A stretch of DNA of 64,000 nt. It comes from Bythopirellula polymerisocia (lineage in GTDB: Bacteria > Planctomycetota > Planctomycetia > Pirellulales > Lacipirellulaceae). The notes under the pieces were generated by a model, which was not told where the DNA came from, searched no databases, and was given only the letters and a program-made list of their open reading frames with translations. Of the stretch, positions 26,001-35,067 are shown in pieces. The stretch is from assembly GCF_007860015.1 (NCBI RefSeq), contig NZ_SJPS01000002.1, positions 124,898-188,897 of the forward strand. Direction: 5' to 3'. The position numbers were made by a program, and so were the translations under genes. The stretch's first letter is position 1, and each line of letters starts with the position of its first letter.

Positions 26001-26961
26001 GGCCACCATCTTCGACTGAAAGCGTGGCGTCTCCCAAGTTGCCAATTTCCAATCGTGCCATATCCCACTGCGAGCCGACGCCATTGACCGTAACGTCGCC
26101 ACTGGAACCGGCGTTCAGTGCTACGAAGGCGTAGGGGGAGGTGCCGATGTTTTGGTTAAGGACGCCCCCATTGGTGATGTTCAGATGGCCCGTTCCAGAT
26201 ACGCCGATTGACATATCCTCGGCAATCACACTAGAGCCAGAGCCGTCAATATTCAGCGTCCCTTCACCGTCCGCTGTGAGGCCAAGATTGAAGTCAGCAA
26301 TGCCGCCACTGGTGTCGTTGACGATCCGAGCGAGCCCTCCCCCGGTAACGTTGAGGGTTCCCATGCCTGCGTTGCCTATAATAAAACCATCGCCACTTGC
26401 AGGGCCATCGGTCTGAAGTGTTGTGCCAGATCCATCGACATTCACAACACCGACCGATCCCAATTGATTACCGATGAACACATTCCGTCCGCGGAAGTCG
26501 GCGTCAGCATCGAGATTCAGAGTGCCGTAACCCGCATCGCCAACGATCAAGTCCAGGACGGTATCCCAATTGACTGCGGCGTTGACAGTGAGAATCGAGC
26601 CATTCGCCAGTGCAGTGCCAAGCGCGTCGTCGATGGTGACGGTTCCCTCGGTATCGAGGTTCGAGCCGCCGGCACTCGTGAAGACCCAGTCGTTGTCTAG
26701 CACGTTGAGATTCAATCCGTTGCTCAGCGCTGCAATAAAGACAAGAGGCGTACCTGGGATATCGACTGCGAAGGTCACATTATCGTTGTCATCGGGAATT
26801 TTTCCCAGGCCGCCTCCACTCTCCGTCCAACTGGTAGCATCGTTGTAGATGAAGACTGGGCCGCCGGTCGTCTTTGACCATTCCAGGTCGACCGAATGAG
26901 CCGAGTTGAGTGCTAACAGACCCAGAACGATAGCAACGAAAAACCGAGATGTGAAACGCAT
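23002..26961 (-). CDS. Giant beta-strand-repeat protein with dockerin-like and PEP-CTERM C-terminus
   Basis: 1319 residues from ATG 26961; the frame opens 46 codons earlier but MRFTSRFFVAIVLGLLAL is a standard signal peptide and GGGGGA precedes this ATG. The body is short repeats of the type IGNAGMGTLNVTGGG and YVGDSGKGTLELRDGA, characteristic of autotransporter-passenger-like beta-helix proteins common in planctomycetes. It ends with GDFDGDGDVDGRDFLVW, then VVPEPGAG, a hydrophobic helix and a short tail: exosortase signal. No catalytic motif. Probably an extended, surface-held beta-solenoid. The last 60 codons before the tail are nearly the same as in the gene at 19746. Confidence 0.88.
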   Translation of the reverse strand: MRFTSRFFVAIVLGLLALNSAHSVDLEWSKTTGGPVFIYNDATSWTESGGGLGKIPDDNDNVTFAVDIPGTPLVFIAALSNGLNLNVLDNDWVFTSAGGSNLDTEGTVTIDDALGTALANGSILTVNAAVNWDTVLDLIVGDAGYGTLNLDADADFRGRNVFIGNQLGSVGVVNVDGSGTTLQTDGPASGDGFIIGNAGMGTLNVTGGGLARIVNDTSGGIADFNLGLTADGEGTLNIDGSGSSVIAEDMSIGVSGTGHLNITNGGVLNQNIGTSPYAFVALNAGSSGDVTVNGVGSQWDMARLEIGNLGDATLSVEDGGLVRSNSNDMTLADAGGSGRVAVFGTPDTGSGANISTLDVTNDLYVGNLGLGELRVGVDLAANLNADPLGVGHADISVGGDLRIGSASTNQLDNIAYVSGPNTMVTVGNVLYVGDSGKGTLELRDGATLSAASPRVGSGASSNGTLEVTGTGTTLTATNNFVVATDGTGIATVSDGAILNNSGDFWIGYQGNADGSITIDNAIVNATTSNTGNVQIGGRTDGSGGTGLVTIQNGGTLNVLDETYIGGNSTASGKLIVTGPGSTYFHDDTGINDILRIGYGGDGTAEVRDGGRIDAEGIVVGSLAGSAQANLLVTGSNSGTPSTVDINGYLYVGDARKGTMTVEQGAEVRAATTDPSQRIFIGDNAAADGSKLTITGTGSRVDYFGTGDVSVGNAGGSTSDRATLEVTDGGVFSAVQRDPNDSNVILSEARIIVGDVTGGNGHVIVMNPGSRVEAEAMYVGDGDSSSSGILDISNGGVVELTDEFQAGSFGSGVGTVNVDGPTSLLDVGTTFSLGDDTLGGATNGANGMLNVSDGGTVTNGGQAYIGHFTGSFGTATLGSTTTDVSSWTITNASGVGDGELTIAGTETSSQLSGSGTLNVNTGGLVTIASNLRIRNLGDANLNGGEISIGDTILFTDAGSTFNFNSGTLRFTAGPSYELTSTLLDRTLGPSPTLAADQHLAVNNTAVLSTPLRLYGGTLSVGSMAKASADNLDFDAGIFNLTNTGLVVTDAGLFGSNLVVDENQTVNVTTSLFVQSDGLLNVARGTVSAGVAVNSGTTVVAEGTASFGTSLTNNNTLVVIDSTINGDVINNGNLELVGSNTFTGNVSLASLGSLGIDIGGTAPDEFDALTTSEFLSIDGTLNVSLEGGFQPQLGDSFGILRGEAGFAGMFDTLNLPALNPGLAWLVNPGGITVSLNVVSSGATGDFDGDGDVDGRDFLVWQRGGSPNGINSGDLAVWQAQYGNPPLAAASAVVPEPGAGIILCVGIMALICMPRPTSATGE

Positions 26962-27289
26962 CGTGAGAATCCCCCTTTGAGTGTGGCCCAAGCAAAGCAG
27001 AGGCTTTGCTTGCACACAGATTGTCAAACAATAACGAAGGAGACGGTCAAGCCGTACGACAATTATTTTTGCGTAAAGTGAAAACCGCAGAGCAGGCAAT
27101 TCTGGTACTCTACCAGGGATCGCGACTCGATCAACCCTAAAACATCGTTTGTTAACATTGCGTGTAGATCATCAAAGGCACGCCAATAAGTACTTCTTGA
27201 TGCTTTTCGAAATGAAACAATTCTTCTCAAATGCTCGCGTGTGAATATCGCATTTGCGCATAGAACGCGATGTTTAGACTTCTCTTCCT
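26962..27289. other. 328-base gap upstream of the giant repeat gene
   Basis: Contains the 5' region of the minus-strand repeat gene. A minus-strand frame of 85 codons at 27063-27320 runs 31 bases into the rlmKL gene, has no start signal and no protein features I recognise, so it is left out. Nothing else seen. Confidence 0.5.
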
Positions 27290-29446
27290 TCACTCTCCAT
27301 TTAACACCAATCGCCAGCAACGGTGAATTCGCTTATTACGAAAGTCTTCAGGCACCGTCTGTTTGCTGATCTCGCGAATGTTCACGTTTTTGAGAGCCGC
27401 TTCGTTGAGTTTGAACCGCCGTGAGTTGGTCGAAAAATAAATTACACCCTCCGGTGCCATGTGCTCGATGAGATGATTGAGCAGCGGAACGTGCCCGAGC
27501 TGCACGTCCCAGTCATGTTCCAGTCGTTTACTGTTGGAGAACGTTGGCGGATCAACTACAGCCAGATCAAACTTTTCGTCGGCATTGAGATCTGCCAAAA
27601 ACTCTTCGGCATCGGCACGGACAAACCGATTTTGCGGTCCTGCCAATCCGTTGAGTAGCAGATTCTCTACGGCCCAGTCGAGATAGTTGGCCGACAGATC
27701 GACCGAAGTCGTCGAGGCCGCTCCACCCGCCGCGGCATAAACTGTAAACGCACCGGTGTAGCAAAACAGATTGAGAAACTTCTTTCCCTCCGCAGCCTTT
27801 TGAACCATCGAACGCGTAAGGCGGTGATCGAGAAACAGTCCCGTGTCGAGATAGTCCGACAGGTTTACTTTGAACTTGAGGCCTCCTTCGGTGACAGTGT
27901 GAGTTACCTGACGGTCGCTTACACGTTCGTACTGAGATGTTCCCCTTTGCCGGGCACGGTGCTTCAAGAAGACAGCGTCGCGCGGTATTTCTAGTGCCCC
28001 GGCAGCAGTCGCACACATGAGGTCAAGCCAATCGGCGTGCTCGGCCGCCGTGCGGTCGTGGGGCCGCTCGATCTCTGCGATATGCAGCGCGTCTTCGTAA
28101 CGGTCGACAATCAACGGGACCTCAGGAATATCGCGCTCGTAGATACGGTAGCAAGTGATCCCTCGCTTGGTGGGCCAGCGCCGGAGATGCCGCGCGAGCT
28201 TCTTGAGTCGGTTGGAGAATTCTTCTGCTTGGCGGTTGGCCTCATCCCGCAGACCGCCGAATGCCGGAGGAGTCCGGACGATTGGTTTCTTGTTTACAAC
28301 CGGAGGATCATCGTTTGACCCCTCGCGGGGTGGGCGTGGTCCGTAGAACTGATAGAAGGTACAAGCGATCCGAGCGTTGTATAATTTGCGGCGACGATCT
28401 GCCCCTTGGCCGACGAGTTGTTCCAGGTCCTCGCGGGCTGAGAGGATGTAGTGTGACCACGACTTCAATCGCCGCAGCACTTCGGGAAACGTGCGATAGA
28501 GTTCCGCGATCTCGCGTTCTTCTCCCATCCGAAATCCGTAGGGAGGATTCATGATTGTGCAACCGAACGATCGCTTGCTCGTGAGATCGGCAAAGGCCCG
28601 TTGCTGAAAATGCACGTCCTCGGCAACTCCCGCCTGCTCGGCATGATAGCGAGCCAGACTCAACGCTTCTGGGTCAATATCGGTCCCCATAGGTCGCTCT
28701 TCGAGTTGCGGCAGTACTAGGTCCGCAGCTTCTTCACGAGCTTGGTTCCACGGTTCGCGGGGGAACGTCGGCCACAGTTCAGCGGCGAACTCGCGATTGC
28801 GCCCCGGTGCCAGGCGCCTCGCGAGCATGGCCGCCTCGATGATAATCGTCCCCGTGCCACAGAAGGGATCGACCAGGGGTCGGTCAGGTTTCCAGTAGCT
28901 CAATTGCACTAAAGCAGCGGCCAAGGTCTCGCGGAGCTGCGCAAGTCCTGCCAACTTGCGATACCCCCGCTTGTGTAACCCGTCGCCCGAGGTATCAATC
29001 GACAAGGTCGCTTCGTCATCCAAAATCGCAATTTCCACCGGGACCGGTGGGCCCGTCTCAGGAAGTTCAGGCACCTGCTTGAGCAAGCGCTGGACAATTG
29101 CCTTTTTCACGGCGCGCTGCACTGCCGGCACGCTTGATAGTTGAGACTTGTGTGAACGCCCCCGCACGGGAATAGCTGATTCGTGGTCAATCCACTCTTC
29201 CCAGGGAAGATCCATAGCTGTATCAAACAAGGCATCGAAGTCAGGCGCGGGAAACTTTGCCAATTGCAAGAGCACCCGGTCTGCCGAGCGGAGCCACAGG
29301 TTCGTGCGACAGATCGCAGAATCATCTCCGGTGAATTCGATCCGCCCTGGTCTCGCAACGCGGCCCTCGTAACCTAGCGCAGCCAATTCCCGCACCACAA
29401 CGGCTTCAAGCCCAAAGGCAGCAGTGGCGACTAATTGATGCGGCAT
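27290..29446 (-). CDS. rlmKL: Bifunctional 23S rRNA methyltransferase RlmKL
   Basis: 718 residues from ATG 29446 (MPHQLVATAAFGLEAVV), the family start; the frame extends 38 codons further but that part looks non-coding. N-terminal THUMP domain, then an RlmL-type N2-methyltransferase with DPFCGTGTIIIEAA and the catalytic NPPYG motif, then an RlmK-type N7-methyltransferase with FLNLFCYTGAFTVYAA and VVDPPTFSNSK. It methylates G2445 and G2069 (E. coli numbers) of 23S rRNA. Length and order match the E. coli enzyme. Confidence 0.94.
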   Translation of the reverse strand: MPHQLVATAAFGLEAVVVRELAALGYEGRVARPGRIEFTGDDSAICRTNLWLRSADRVLLQLAKFPAPDFDALFDTAMDLPWEEWIDHESAIPVRGRSHKSQLSSVPAVQRAVKKAIVQRLLKQVPELPETGPPVPVEIAILDDEATLSIDTSGDGLHKRGYRKLAGLAQLRETLAAALVQLSYWKPDRPLVDPFCGTGTIIIEAAMLARRLAPGRNREFAAELWPTFPREPWNQAREEAADLVLPQLEERPMGTDIDPEALSLARYHAEQAGVAEDVHFQQRAFADLTSKRSFGCTIMNPPYGFRMGEEREIAELYRTFPEVLRRLKSWSHYILSAREDLEQLVGQGADRRRKLYNARIACTFYQFYGPRPPREGSNDDPPVVNKKPIVRTPPAFGGLRDEANRQAEEFSNRLKKLARHLRRWPTKRGITCYRIYERDIPEVPLIVDRYEDALHIAEIERPHDRTAAEHADWLDLMCATAAGALEIPRDAVFLKHRARQRGTSQYERVSDRQVTHTVTEGGLKFKVNLSDYLDTGLFLDHRLTRSMVQKAAEGKKFLNLFCYTGAFTVYAAAGGAASTTSVDLSANYLDWAVENLLLNGLAGPQNRFVRADAEEFLADLNADEKFDLAVVDPPTFSNSKRLEHDWDVQLGHVPLLNHLIEHMAPEGVIYFSTNSRRFKLNEAALKNVNIREISKQTVPEDFRNKRIHRCWRLVLNGE

Positions 29447-29546
29447 TAGAGAATAAAAGTAATCCGAATTGCAGAAGGGGAATGCCAATAATGACAGACC
29501 TTCACCACATCGACTAGAGGTGAAATATTGCTGCGAAGGGAAAAGA

Positions 29547-29601
29547 ACACTAATCTCCACTAATCTTCGCTAACAAGAATTGTATTAGTGGAGATTAGTG
29601 T
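29547..29601. repeat. Perfect 18-bp inverted repeat beside the GxxExxY gene
   Basis: ACACTAATCTCCACTAAT (29547-29564) and ATTAGTGGAGATTAGTGT (29584-29601) are perfectly complementary around a 19-base loop. The left arm is also a short tandem array of CTAATCTNC units continuing into the loop. It lies 16 bases past the end of the GxxExxY gene and may work as a terminator, but there is no T tract. Confidence 0.85.
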
Positions 29602-29616
29602 CGATTAGTGTTCCTG

Positions 29617-30000
29617 CTATTGTGGGTGGAGATCTGACAAAATAAATCGCTTCCACTCAAGATCCCCCTTTCTTCCGAAATTTATCAAGTAACCTACTTT
29701 CTGACGCGCGATCCGCATGTAGTTGAATAGTTGCGCCTCATGATCGGCTGTCACCGCAGTTAACGCTTTGATTTCCACTATGATTCCACTGCAGACGAGC
29801 ATGTCGGGCTTGTAGCAAGTGTCAAGCAGATGATCTTTGTAATACGCAGCGAGCACACACTTCGATTGAAAAGGGATTCCGCGTCTCGAAAGTTCAATTT
29901 CAAGACTCTGTTGATAAATCTCCTCTGCCATTCCATAGCCAAGTTCATTGTAAACCTCGAACGCGGCACCCATGAGTTGGTAACCTTCGTCTTCAAACAT
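29617..30000 (-). CDS. GxxExxY protein (PD-(D/E)XK-like)
   Basis: 127 residues. The name motif is GMAEEIYQQSLEIEL, where G-x-x-E-x-x-Y is seen, followed by the nuclease-like core: PDMLVCSGIIVEIKAL supplies Asp and Glu-x-Lys of a PD-(D/E)XK fold. The family (PF13366) is widespread, small and usually single; no biochemical role is established. Ends near a perfect hairpin and has no operon partner, a pattern suggesting an independently spreading cassette. Confidence 0.88.
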   Translation of the reverse strand: MFEDEGYQLMGAAFEVYNELGYGMAEEIYQQSLEIELSRRGIPFQSKCVLAAYYKDHLLDTCYKPDMLVCSGIIVEIKALTAVTADHEAQLFNYMRIARQKVGYLINFGRKGDLEWKRFILSDLHPQ

Positions 30001-30131
30001 CTACTATTCCTCTGCCTGATTATTCTTGATTAGTAGCGTATCACAATTCTGTTGAGACCGTCATAAGCCTATGATCAACGATTGGCATGAAGGTGGCATT
30101 ACTAGATAATGACAAACCCGCTTCTCACCAA

Positions 30132-30620
30132 CTAGAGGCGACAAGCAGGTTGTCCTGTGCAGAACTGCTTATAGCGTGTGATGCCACCAGCACTGCTCAC
30201 ACGCATCTCCAAGAGCGCACCGCATTTGGTGCAGTATTCCACAGCGAGGGGTTCTGCACCGCGATCTGCCGCATCTTGGCAGGCGACGCAGCGACGAGCC
30301 GTGGGAAAGATATCTAGACGTTCAGGCGGAACCGGTTTGTGGCAGATTTCGCAGAGAATGGCCTGCTGCCAGTCGTCTTGCTCAGAGCGATTACTAAGGC
30401 TGGCATCGTCCGCTTCGACGATCAAGAGCCCTGTGGCATGACAGCTGTCACAGGTAAGTCTCTGCGCGTTGACTTGCAGAACCTCATCCACCAAGTCAGC
30501 CGGCGGATTGGAAGCTCGACGAAACAGGCCCAGTTTTCGCAGCCTGCTGGCCAGTTCTTCGTGGCCACAAACAGTTCGCCAGCCACATTGGGAGCATAGC
30601 AAAGCTTTGCCGAAGAACAT
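30132..30620 (-). CDS. Multi-zinc-ribbon protein with DksA-like C4 finger
   Basis: 162 residues with several CxxC pairs: C9/C12, C57/C60, C90/C93 with C111/C114, and C130/C133 with C154. The segment CEICHKPVPPERLDIF followed by CVAC is the DksA/TraR-type C4 finger. No coiled coil typical of DksA precedes it, so an RNA-polymerase secondary-channel role is not supported. Probably a cytoplasmic metal-binding or nucleic-acid-binding protein of unknown function. It is 29 bases from the end of the gene at 30650-34972 and on the same strand, so read-through is possible. Confidence 0.65.
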   Translation of the reverse strand: MFFGKALLCSQCGWRTVCGHEELASRLRKLGLFRRASNPPADLVDEVLQVNAQRLTCDSCHATGLLIVEADDASLSNRSEQDDWQQAILCEICHKPVPPERLDIFPTARRCVACQDAADRGAEPLAVEYCTKCGALLEMRVSSAGGITRYKQFCTGQPACRL

Positions 30621-30649
30621 TCCAGTTTCCTACCAGGAAGGTGAACGCC

Positions 30650-33600
30650 TTACGGAGTCGGCTGCAAGACAGGCGGATTGATGTTGTTGATTGTGCCGGC
30701 CGTGTTTACGGTGCCTACATTGTTGTCGCCAGCAATCGTGTCCACAGAGTCAACTAGATTGAATGTACCCGCAGTCTGAGTAAGTTCATAGGAAACCGTA
30801 CCACCTGCCGCAGTGTTGTCGCGCAGGTCGAGGTTGATCGTGGCTCCAGCATTGTTGACTTCGATGGCGAAGGGATTTCCGGTTGAGGTGTTCACGAAAC
30901 GATTGTTGTCTCCAATTGGAGCTGGTGGCGGATCGTTGCTGTTCGACGAGAAGCCAATCGTCCCACTAAACGTGGTTCCTCCAGCGACAACAATGTCCGC
31001 TGTGGCGTCAGTGCTGTTGCTATTGAATACGTTGTCTTGAACTAAGAACCGTACATCGCCGACTGCGGCACCGAGATTTACTTCCAAGGCTTGGTCAGCT
31101 CCGGCCACGACGTTGCTATTCCTCATGGTGAAGTCAACGCGATTCGCGTTGCCAGCGGTGTCAAAGAAGACACCTTCCTGGCTAATACCACTGATGTCGA
31201 CGTTATTCATGGTCAGATCGAACTGGCCGGAGCCAGAGGCTGACACATTCACGCCGCGGTTGCCGGACTCTACCGTCACGTTATTCAACGTCACATTGGC
31301 GACAGACGTATTCCCGTGTGTGACGTTTACGGCATTGTTACCAGCCGTGTTGACCGTTACGCCGTTAACCGTCGTGCTCCGAGCGTTGGAGATTTCGATA
31401 CCGACACCAGTTCCTGTGTCGACGGTATGTGTCCCGTTGATAATTGTCGTGCCATTGCCACTGATCACCATACCACGTCCGGCAGTCGTATCGATGTCGA
31501 GTTGACTACCTGGCCCGAAGTTGACGGTGTTACCTGCGCTGTTTCCAGTGATCGTTAAGGCGTCGTTGCCTCCCGTATCAAGTTTGGTCATACCATTAAC
31601 ATTGACCGTGCCACCGGTATTGGTGTCGATCGAGATACCTGTGCCGGTGTCTTCGACTTCCCCGTTGATATTTACTGTGCCGGCCGTGAGATTGTGAACT
31701 TGGAGCGAGCGGCCCGCAGTATTGGTAATTTTACCGTTGACGCTTGCTGTGGCATTGCCCTCGATATCGACCGAGGTGCCGGTGCCGCCGGTGATGTCCG
31801 CACTGACTATGACGTTGGAATTCTGTCCCGTCAGGTGAACGCCGCTGCCGGTTGAGGTGCCGAGGTCGATGCTGCCTGCGTTCGTGAAGTTTACCGTGGC
31901 ACCGTTGTTGCCCGTGATCGCTATCGAATCGTTGGCACCAGTGTTGAATGTCAAGTCATCGGTCACGTTGACCGAGCCACCGGTATTGTTGGCAATCCGC
32001 ATACCAGTGCCATTGTCAGTGGTTGTACTGTTGTAATTGACAACACCACCAGTGCGGTCCACTACTTCCAGAGAACGACCGGCCCCGTTGGCTGTCACCT
32101 CCGTATTGACCGTGATCGTGTTCGTGCCATTATCAATGAACACGCCACGGCTTGCAGTTGTAATGGAACCAGCATCGGTGGTATCAGCACCGACCACTAC
32201 TGCACCGGTGCCTGTCAGATCGACGAGAGAGATACTATCTACGGTACCGCCAGTTACGGTCGCCTTGTCGATAGAAACACCTGCGGCATCCACCTCCACA
32301 TCGTTCATAGTCAATGCAGCACCACTTACAGTACTAATCTCAGTAGCACCCGTTACAGCGACGGCTCCCTTGTTCGTGGCGACGAAACCGTTGCCTGTGC
32401 CAGTTGCGGTGAGATTCATTTCGTTGATTGTGGTGGTAGAGCCGTCGTTCGAGTCGATGAAGACTGCATCTCCAGTTCCCGAGGTCGTAGCCGTCAAATC
32501 GTTAAAGATGTTTGTGCCACCAGTGTTGTTTTCTACGTTGACCGCGTTGCCATTGACCGAGGTAGCTACGAGTTCTGTAAAGGTTATCGTACCGTCGGAA
32601 TTTCCATCAGCAGGAACAGTCGCCGAGCCAATCACCACACCATTCGCAGCACCCGAAGTAGTCACTTGAACGCCGTTAAACGACGCAGCATCGGTCGTGG
32701 CGTCCTGGTTGATAATTCTCACGCCGTCACCAGTGTTGGCAGAGTTATCAATGGTGACATTGTTGACGACCACGTTGTTCGCATTGTCGATGCTAATACC
32801 GGTACCATTGGACTTGATGATGCCACCATCACCCGGATCGGTACCGCTGCCTATGCGTACTTGAGCGGTGCCGTCCAGATTAGCCAACTTGACACCTTCG
32901 GCTGCTGCACCCGCGGTGTTGACCGTATCGAAGTTCGCACCACCGGTACCAATTAACATCCCATCGATGTCGATGGCCGTTCCAGTGCCGGTGGCTGTAA
33001 CCGCGTTGGTACCATTGGCACTCGTCACAATGAGTGTGCCGTCGCCCGCAGCTTTGAAGCCTGTACCATCGACTGAATTGATTACAATGTCGGCAAACCG
33101 GTACGTCACATCCTCATCGGTGCCGCTAATATCTACACCATTGCCAGTTCCCGTCGTGTTGGTGGTCAGCAGTCCATTAAATCGAATCGTCGAAGGCGTA
33201 GCCGTATCGGCACTATTATTCATGATCGTAAGGGCAGCCGCGTCGACATCCGTGGTGAGAGCGATCTCATCTGTGAATGTAATGTTGGCGTCGGTGTTGT
33301 CATGAATATACACGCCCGTGCCACCGGTGGTGGTGATCATACCACCGTAGGCAATGGTGCCCCCGGTGCGATCGCGAATCTCTAGGGCACGACCTACGGA
33401 AGTGTTGATGATCGGATTGAGGTTCATTCCATCTTCACCACCGACGATCAAGAACGAAGTGTCGGCGGCATCATCGATCGTGACGGTGTTTTCGACCACG
33501 GGGGTCCCCGTGATATCCGTGAATGAAATACCGATGCCGGTAGGTGCATTAATGTCTAGGTTCGCCAATCGCGGCGAATTCACTGCATTACCCACGACAG

Positions 33601-34972
33601 CGTTGGTGCCGCCGTTGATTGTGAAGTTGTTGATCTGGTTGTCGTTGGCCAAGGTGAAGACGTCGCCAACTCCGTTGATGATCGGCGCGGGGAGACTGCC
33701 AGCGCCCATGGATGTCTCTGGCAAGGTTAATGTGCCGAGTTCCACGCTGTCGACAATGTGGTTTACCATGTCGCCGTCTTGATTCACGCCTTCGCCGAGT
33801 ACCTTGACGTTGTCGACCGCTGTGAAATTCCCGCTGAGCACCGAATCGGAGTACACATAGACATAGGAGCCGTCTTGCTGTGCGGCTTCAGCCTGAGCCA
33901 ACGTGGTATAGGGATTCTCAAAGGTACCATCCCCACCCAACGGTGCATTACTGTTGACGTGGATGAAGTTGAACAATTCGTTATTGTCAGCATCAGTCAG
34001 CGGATTGCCAGCAGCACGGGTGGTAGCCACGGAGGATGTCGCGATGAAATCATTCCGCCAGACTGGGTCACGGAAGCGATCGGCCAGCACACCACATGGC
34101 GCATTGCCACTATGCGTGCGACCTACGAACCACGTGATGCCAAACATCACATTCGTGTGATAGATGTCGTCGTCAGTCACTTGCAAACTGACCGCCAGGT
34201 CGGGGAGTGCATAGCCTCGCATCCCGGCGCGAACCCCAGCATCGTCGGCACCACCGCCACCGAGATAGTACGCACCCAAGATAGCCCAGGCGTCGAGGTC
34301 GCCGATTCGCTTGGCAGCCTCGGCGTCGACGACCGAGTAGGCGGTGTCGGTAGTGATCGATTCTAGGCCGGCAAATAGCTCGTTACCTGAAAAACTCGGT
34401 GTGTCGAAATCAATCAGCGTGGGGTCCCCAATTTGGGTGCGATCCAGCGGAAAGTAGCCATTGAGTCGCAAATCGTAGGACTCGCCCAACGACTCAAGTC
34501 CGAAACCGAGCTGGGTGAAAAAGTTATCAGCCTTGGTACTCTGCCCATCCGTCCAGAAGCTCATTCCTAAGATGCGTTCGGAATCGAAGCCGCGGTTGAA
34601 ATCGACCATCTCGCGATAACCGACACCCAGATTGAAGCCACCTCCAAAGTCTTCGCTAAGCGTACCGGCGGCATCCACAAACCAAACAGCGTTGTCGAGA
34701 GGGAAGACCGGCATGGTTCCCAAACTTACGACCCCCGTTTCGGTGCCGTACCCTTCGGTGTGATAGCCAAAACGCAAAGGTGTCCCCAGCTCGCGACTAA
34801 AATAGTTACCCGAACTTGTGTAGCTGACCGGAAGCACTGATTCACTCCCGGAGGAAGTTGCGAGGGCCTGGTCGACCTGCGCATAAAGTCCTCCGTGGGG
34901 GATGCTCAGCGAAAGCAGTGCCACGATGATTGTAGGCCAGTAACTTAGCAAGAGGCGAATTGTATTCCTCAT
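30650..34972 (-). CDS. Giant surface protein: N-terminal beta-barrel then beta-helix passenger (inverse autotransporter-like)
   Basis: 1440 residues; GGAGAAG stands six bases before the ATG. Signal peptide 1-31. Residues about 50-300 are alternating amphipathic strands with many Tyr, Phe and Gly (GGGFNLGVGYREMVDF, GLESLGESYDLRLNGYF, MFGITWFVG), the look of an outer-membrane barrel such as inverse autotransporter beta-domains. A linker and LGGDGTFENPYTTLAQA start a right-handed beta-helix that fills the remaining 1000 residues, with motifs like GTGNGVDISG, NNTGGT and ITGNNGATV. No PEP-CTERM tail, consistent with anchoring by the barrel. Barrel-first order is that of intimin/invasin type Ve secretion. 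Function of the passenger unknown; adhesion is plausible. Confidence 0.75.
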   Translation of the reverse strand: MRNTIRLLLSYWPTIIVALLSLSIPHGGLYAQVDQALATSSGSESVLPVSYTSSGNYFSRELGTPLRFGYHTEGYGTETGVVSLGTMPVFPLDNAVWFVDAAGTLSEDFGGGFNLGVGYREMVDFNRGFDSERILGMSFWTDGQSTKADNFFTQLGFGLESLGESYDLRLNGYFPLDRTQIGDPTLIDFDTPSFSGNELFAGLESITTDTAYSVVDAEAAKRIGDLDAWAILGAYYLGGGGADDAGVRAGMRGYALPDLAVSLQVTDDDIYHTNVMFGITWFVGRTHSGNAPCGVLADRFRDPVWRNDFIATSSVATTRAAGNPLTDADNNELFNFIHVNSNAPLGGDGTFENPYTTLAQAEAAQQDGSYVYVYSDSVLSGNFTAVDNVKVLGEGVNQDGDMVNHIVDSVELGTLTLPETSMGAGSLPAPIINGVGDVFTLANDNQINNFTINGGTNAVVGNAVNSPRLANLDINAPTGIGISFTDITGTPVVENTVTIDDAADTSFLIVGGEDGMNLNPIINTSVGRALEIRDRTGGTIAYGGMITTTGGTGVYIHDNTDANITFTDEIALTTDVDAAALTIMNNSADTATPSTIRFNGLLTTNTTGTGNGVDISGTDEDVTYRFADIVINSVDGTGFKAAGDGTLIVTSANGTNAVTATGTGTAIDIDGMLIGTGGANFDTVNTAGAAAEGVKLANLDGTAQVRIGSGTDPGDGGIIKSNGTGISIDNANNVVVNNVTIDNSANTGDGVRIINQDATTDAASFNGVQVTTSGAANGVVIGSATVPADGNSDGTITFTELVATSVNGNAVNVENNTGGTNIFNDLTATTSGTGDAVFIDSNDGSTTTINEMNLTATGTGNGFVATNKGAVAVTGATEISTVSGAALTMNDVEVDAAGVSIDKATVTGGTVDSISLVDLTGTGAVVVGADTTDAGSITTASRGVFIDNGTNTITVNTEVTANGAGRSLEVVDRTGGVVNYNSTTTDNGTGMRIANNTGGSVNVTDDLTFNTGANDSIAITGNNGATVNFTNAGSIDLGTSTGSGVHLTGQNSNVIVSADITGGTGTSVDIEGNATASVNGKITNTAGRSLQVHNLTAGTVNINGEVEDTGTGISIDTNTGGTVNVNGMTKLDTGGNDALTITGNSAGNTVNFGPGSQLDIDTTAGRGMVISGNGTTIINGTHTVDTGTGVGIEISNARSTTVNGVTVNTAGNNAVNVTHGNTSVANVTLNNVTVESGNRGVNVSASGSGQFDLTMNNVDISGISQEGVFFDTAGNANRVDFTMRNSNVVAGADQALEVNLGAAVGDVRFLVQDNVFNSNSTDATADIVVAGGTTFSGTIGFSSNSNDPPPAPIGDNNRFVNTSTGNPFAIEVNNAGATINLDLRDNTAAGGTVSYELTQTAGTFNLVDSVDTIAGDNNVGTVNTAGTINNINPPVLQPTP

Positions 34973-35045
34973 GCGATGCTTCTCCTGTCAGGCGTCGCGA
35001 CGGTCGGCTGCTTCGTGTGGCATTGCAGCGCGCGAATCCCCTGCG

Positions 35046-35067
35046 GAGAAGTGATAAAACACTTCTC
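35046..35067. promoter_or_regulatory. 8-bp perfect hairpin in the leader of the giant surface protein
   Basis: GAGAAGTG and CACTTCTC are separated by ATAAAA. The element is 74 bases upstream of the minus-strand start codon at 34972. It could be an operator or a leader stem. Confidence 0.35.

Noticed and set aside
27063-27320. 85-codon minus-strand frame between the giant repeat gene and rlmKL
   Set aside because: Overlaps the end of rlmKL, no RBS, no recognisable features.
32037-32669. A 210-codon plus-strand frame
   Set aside because: Antisense of the giant beta-helix passenger; low-complexity shadow.
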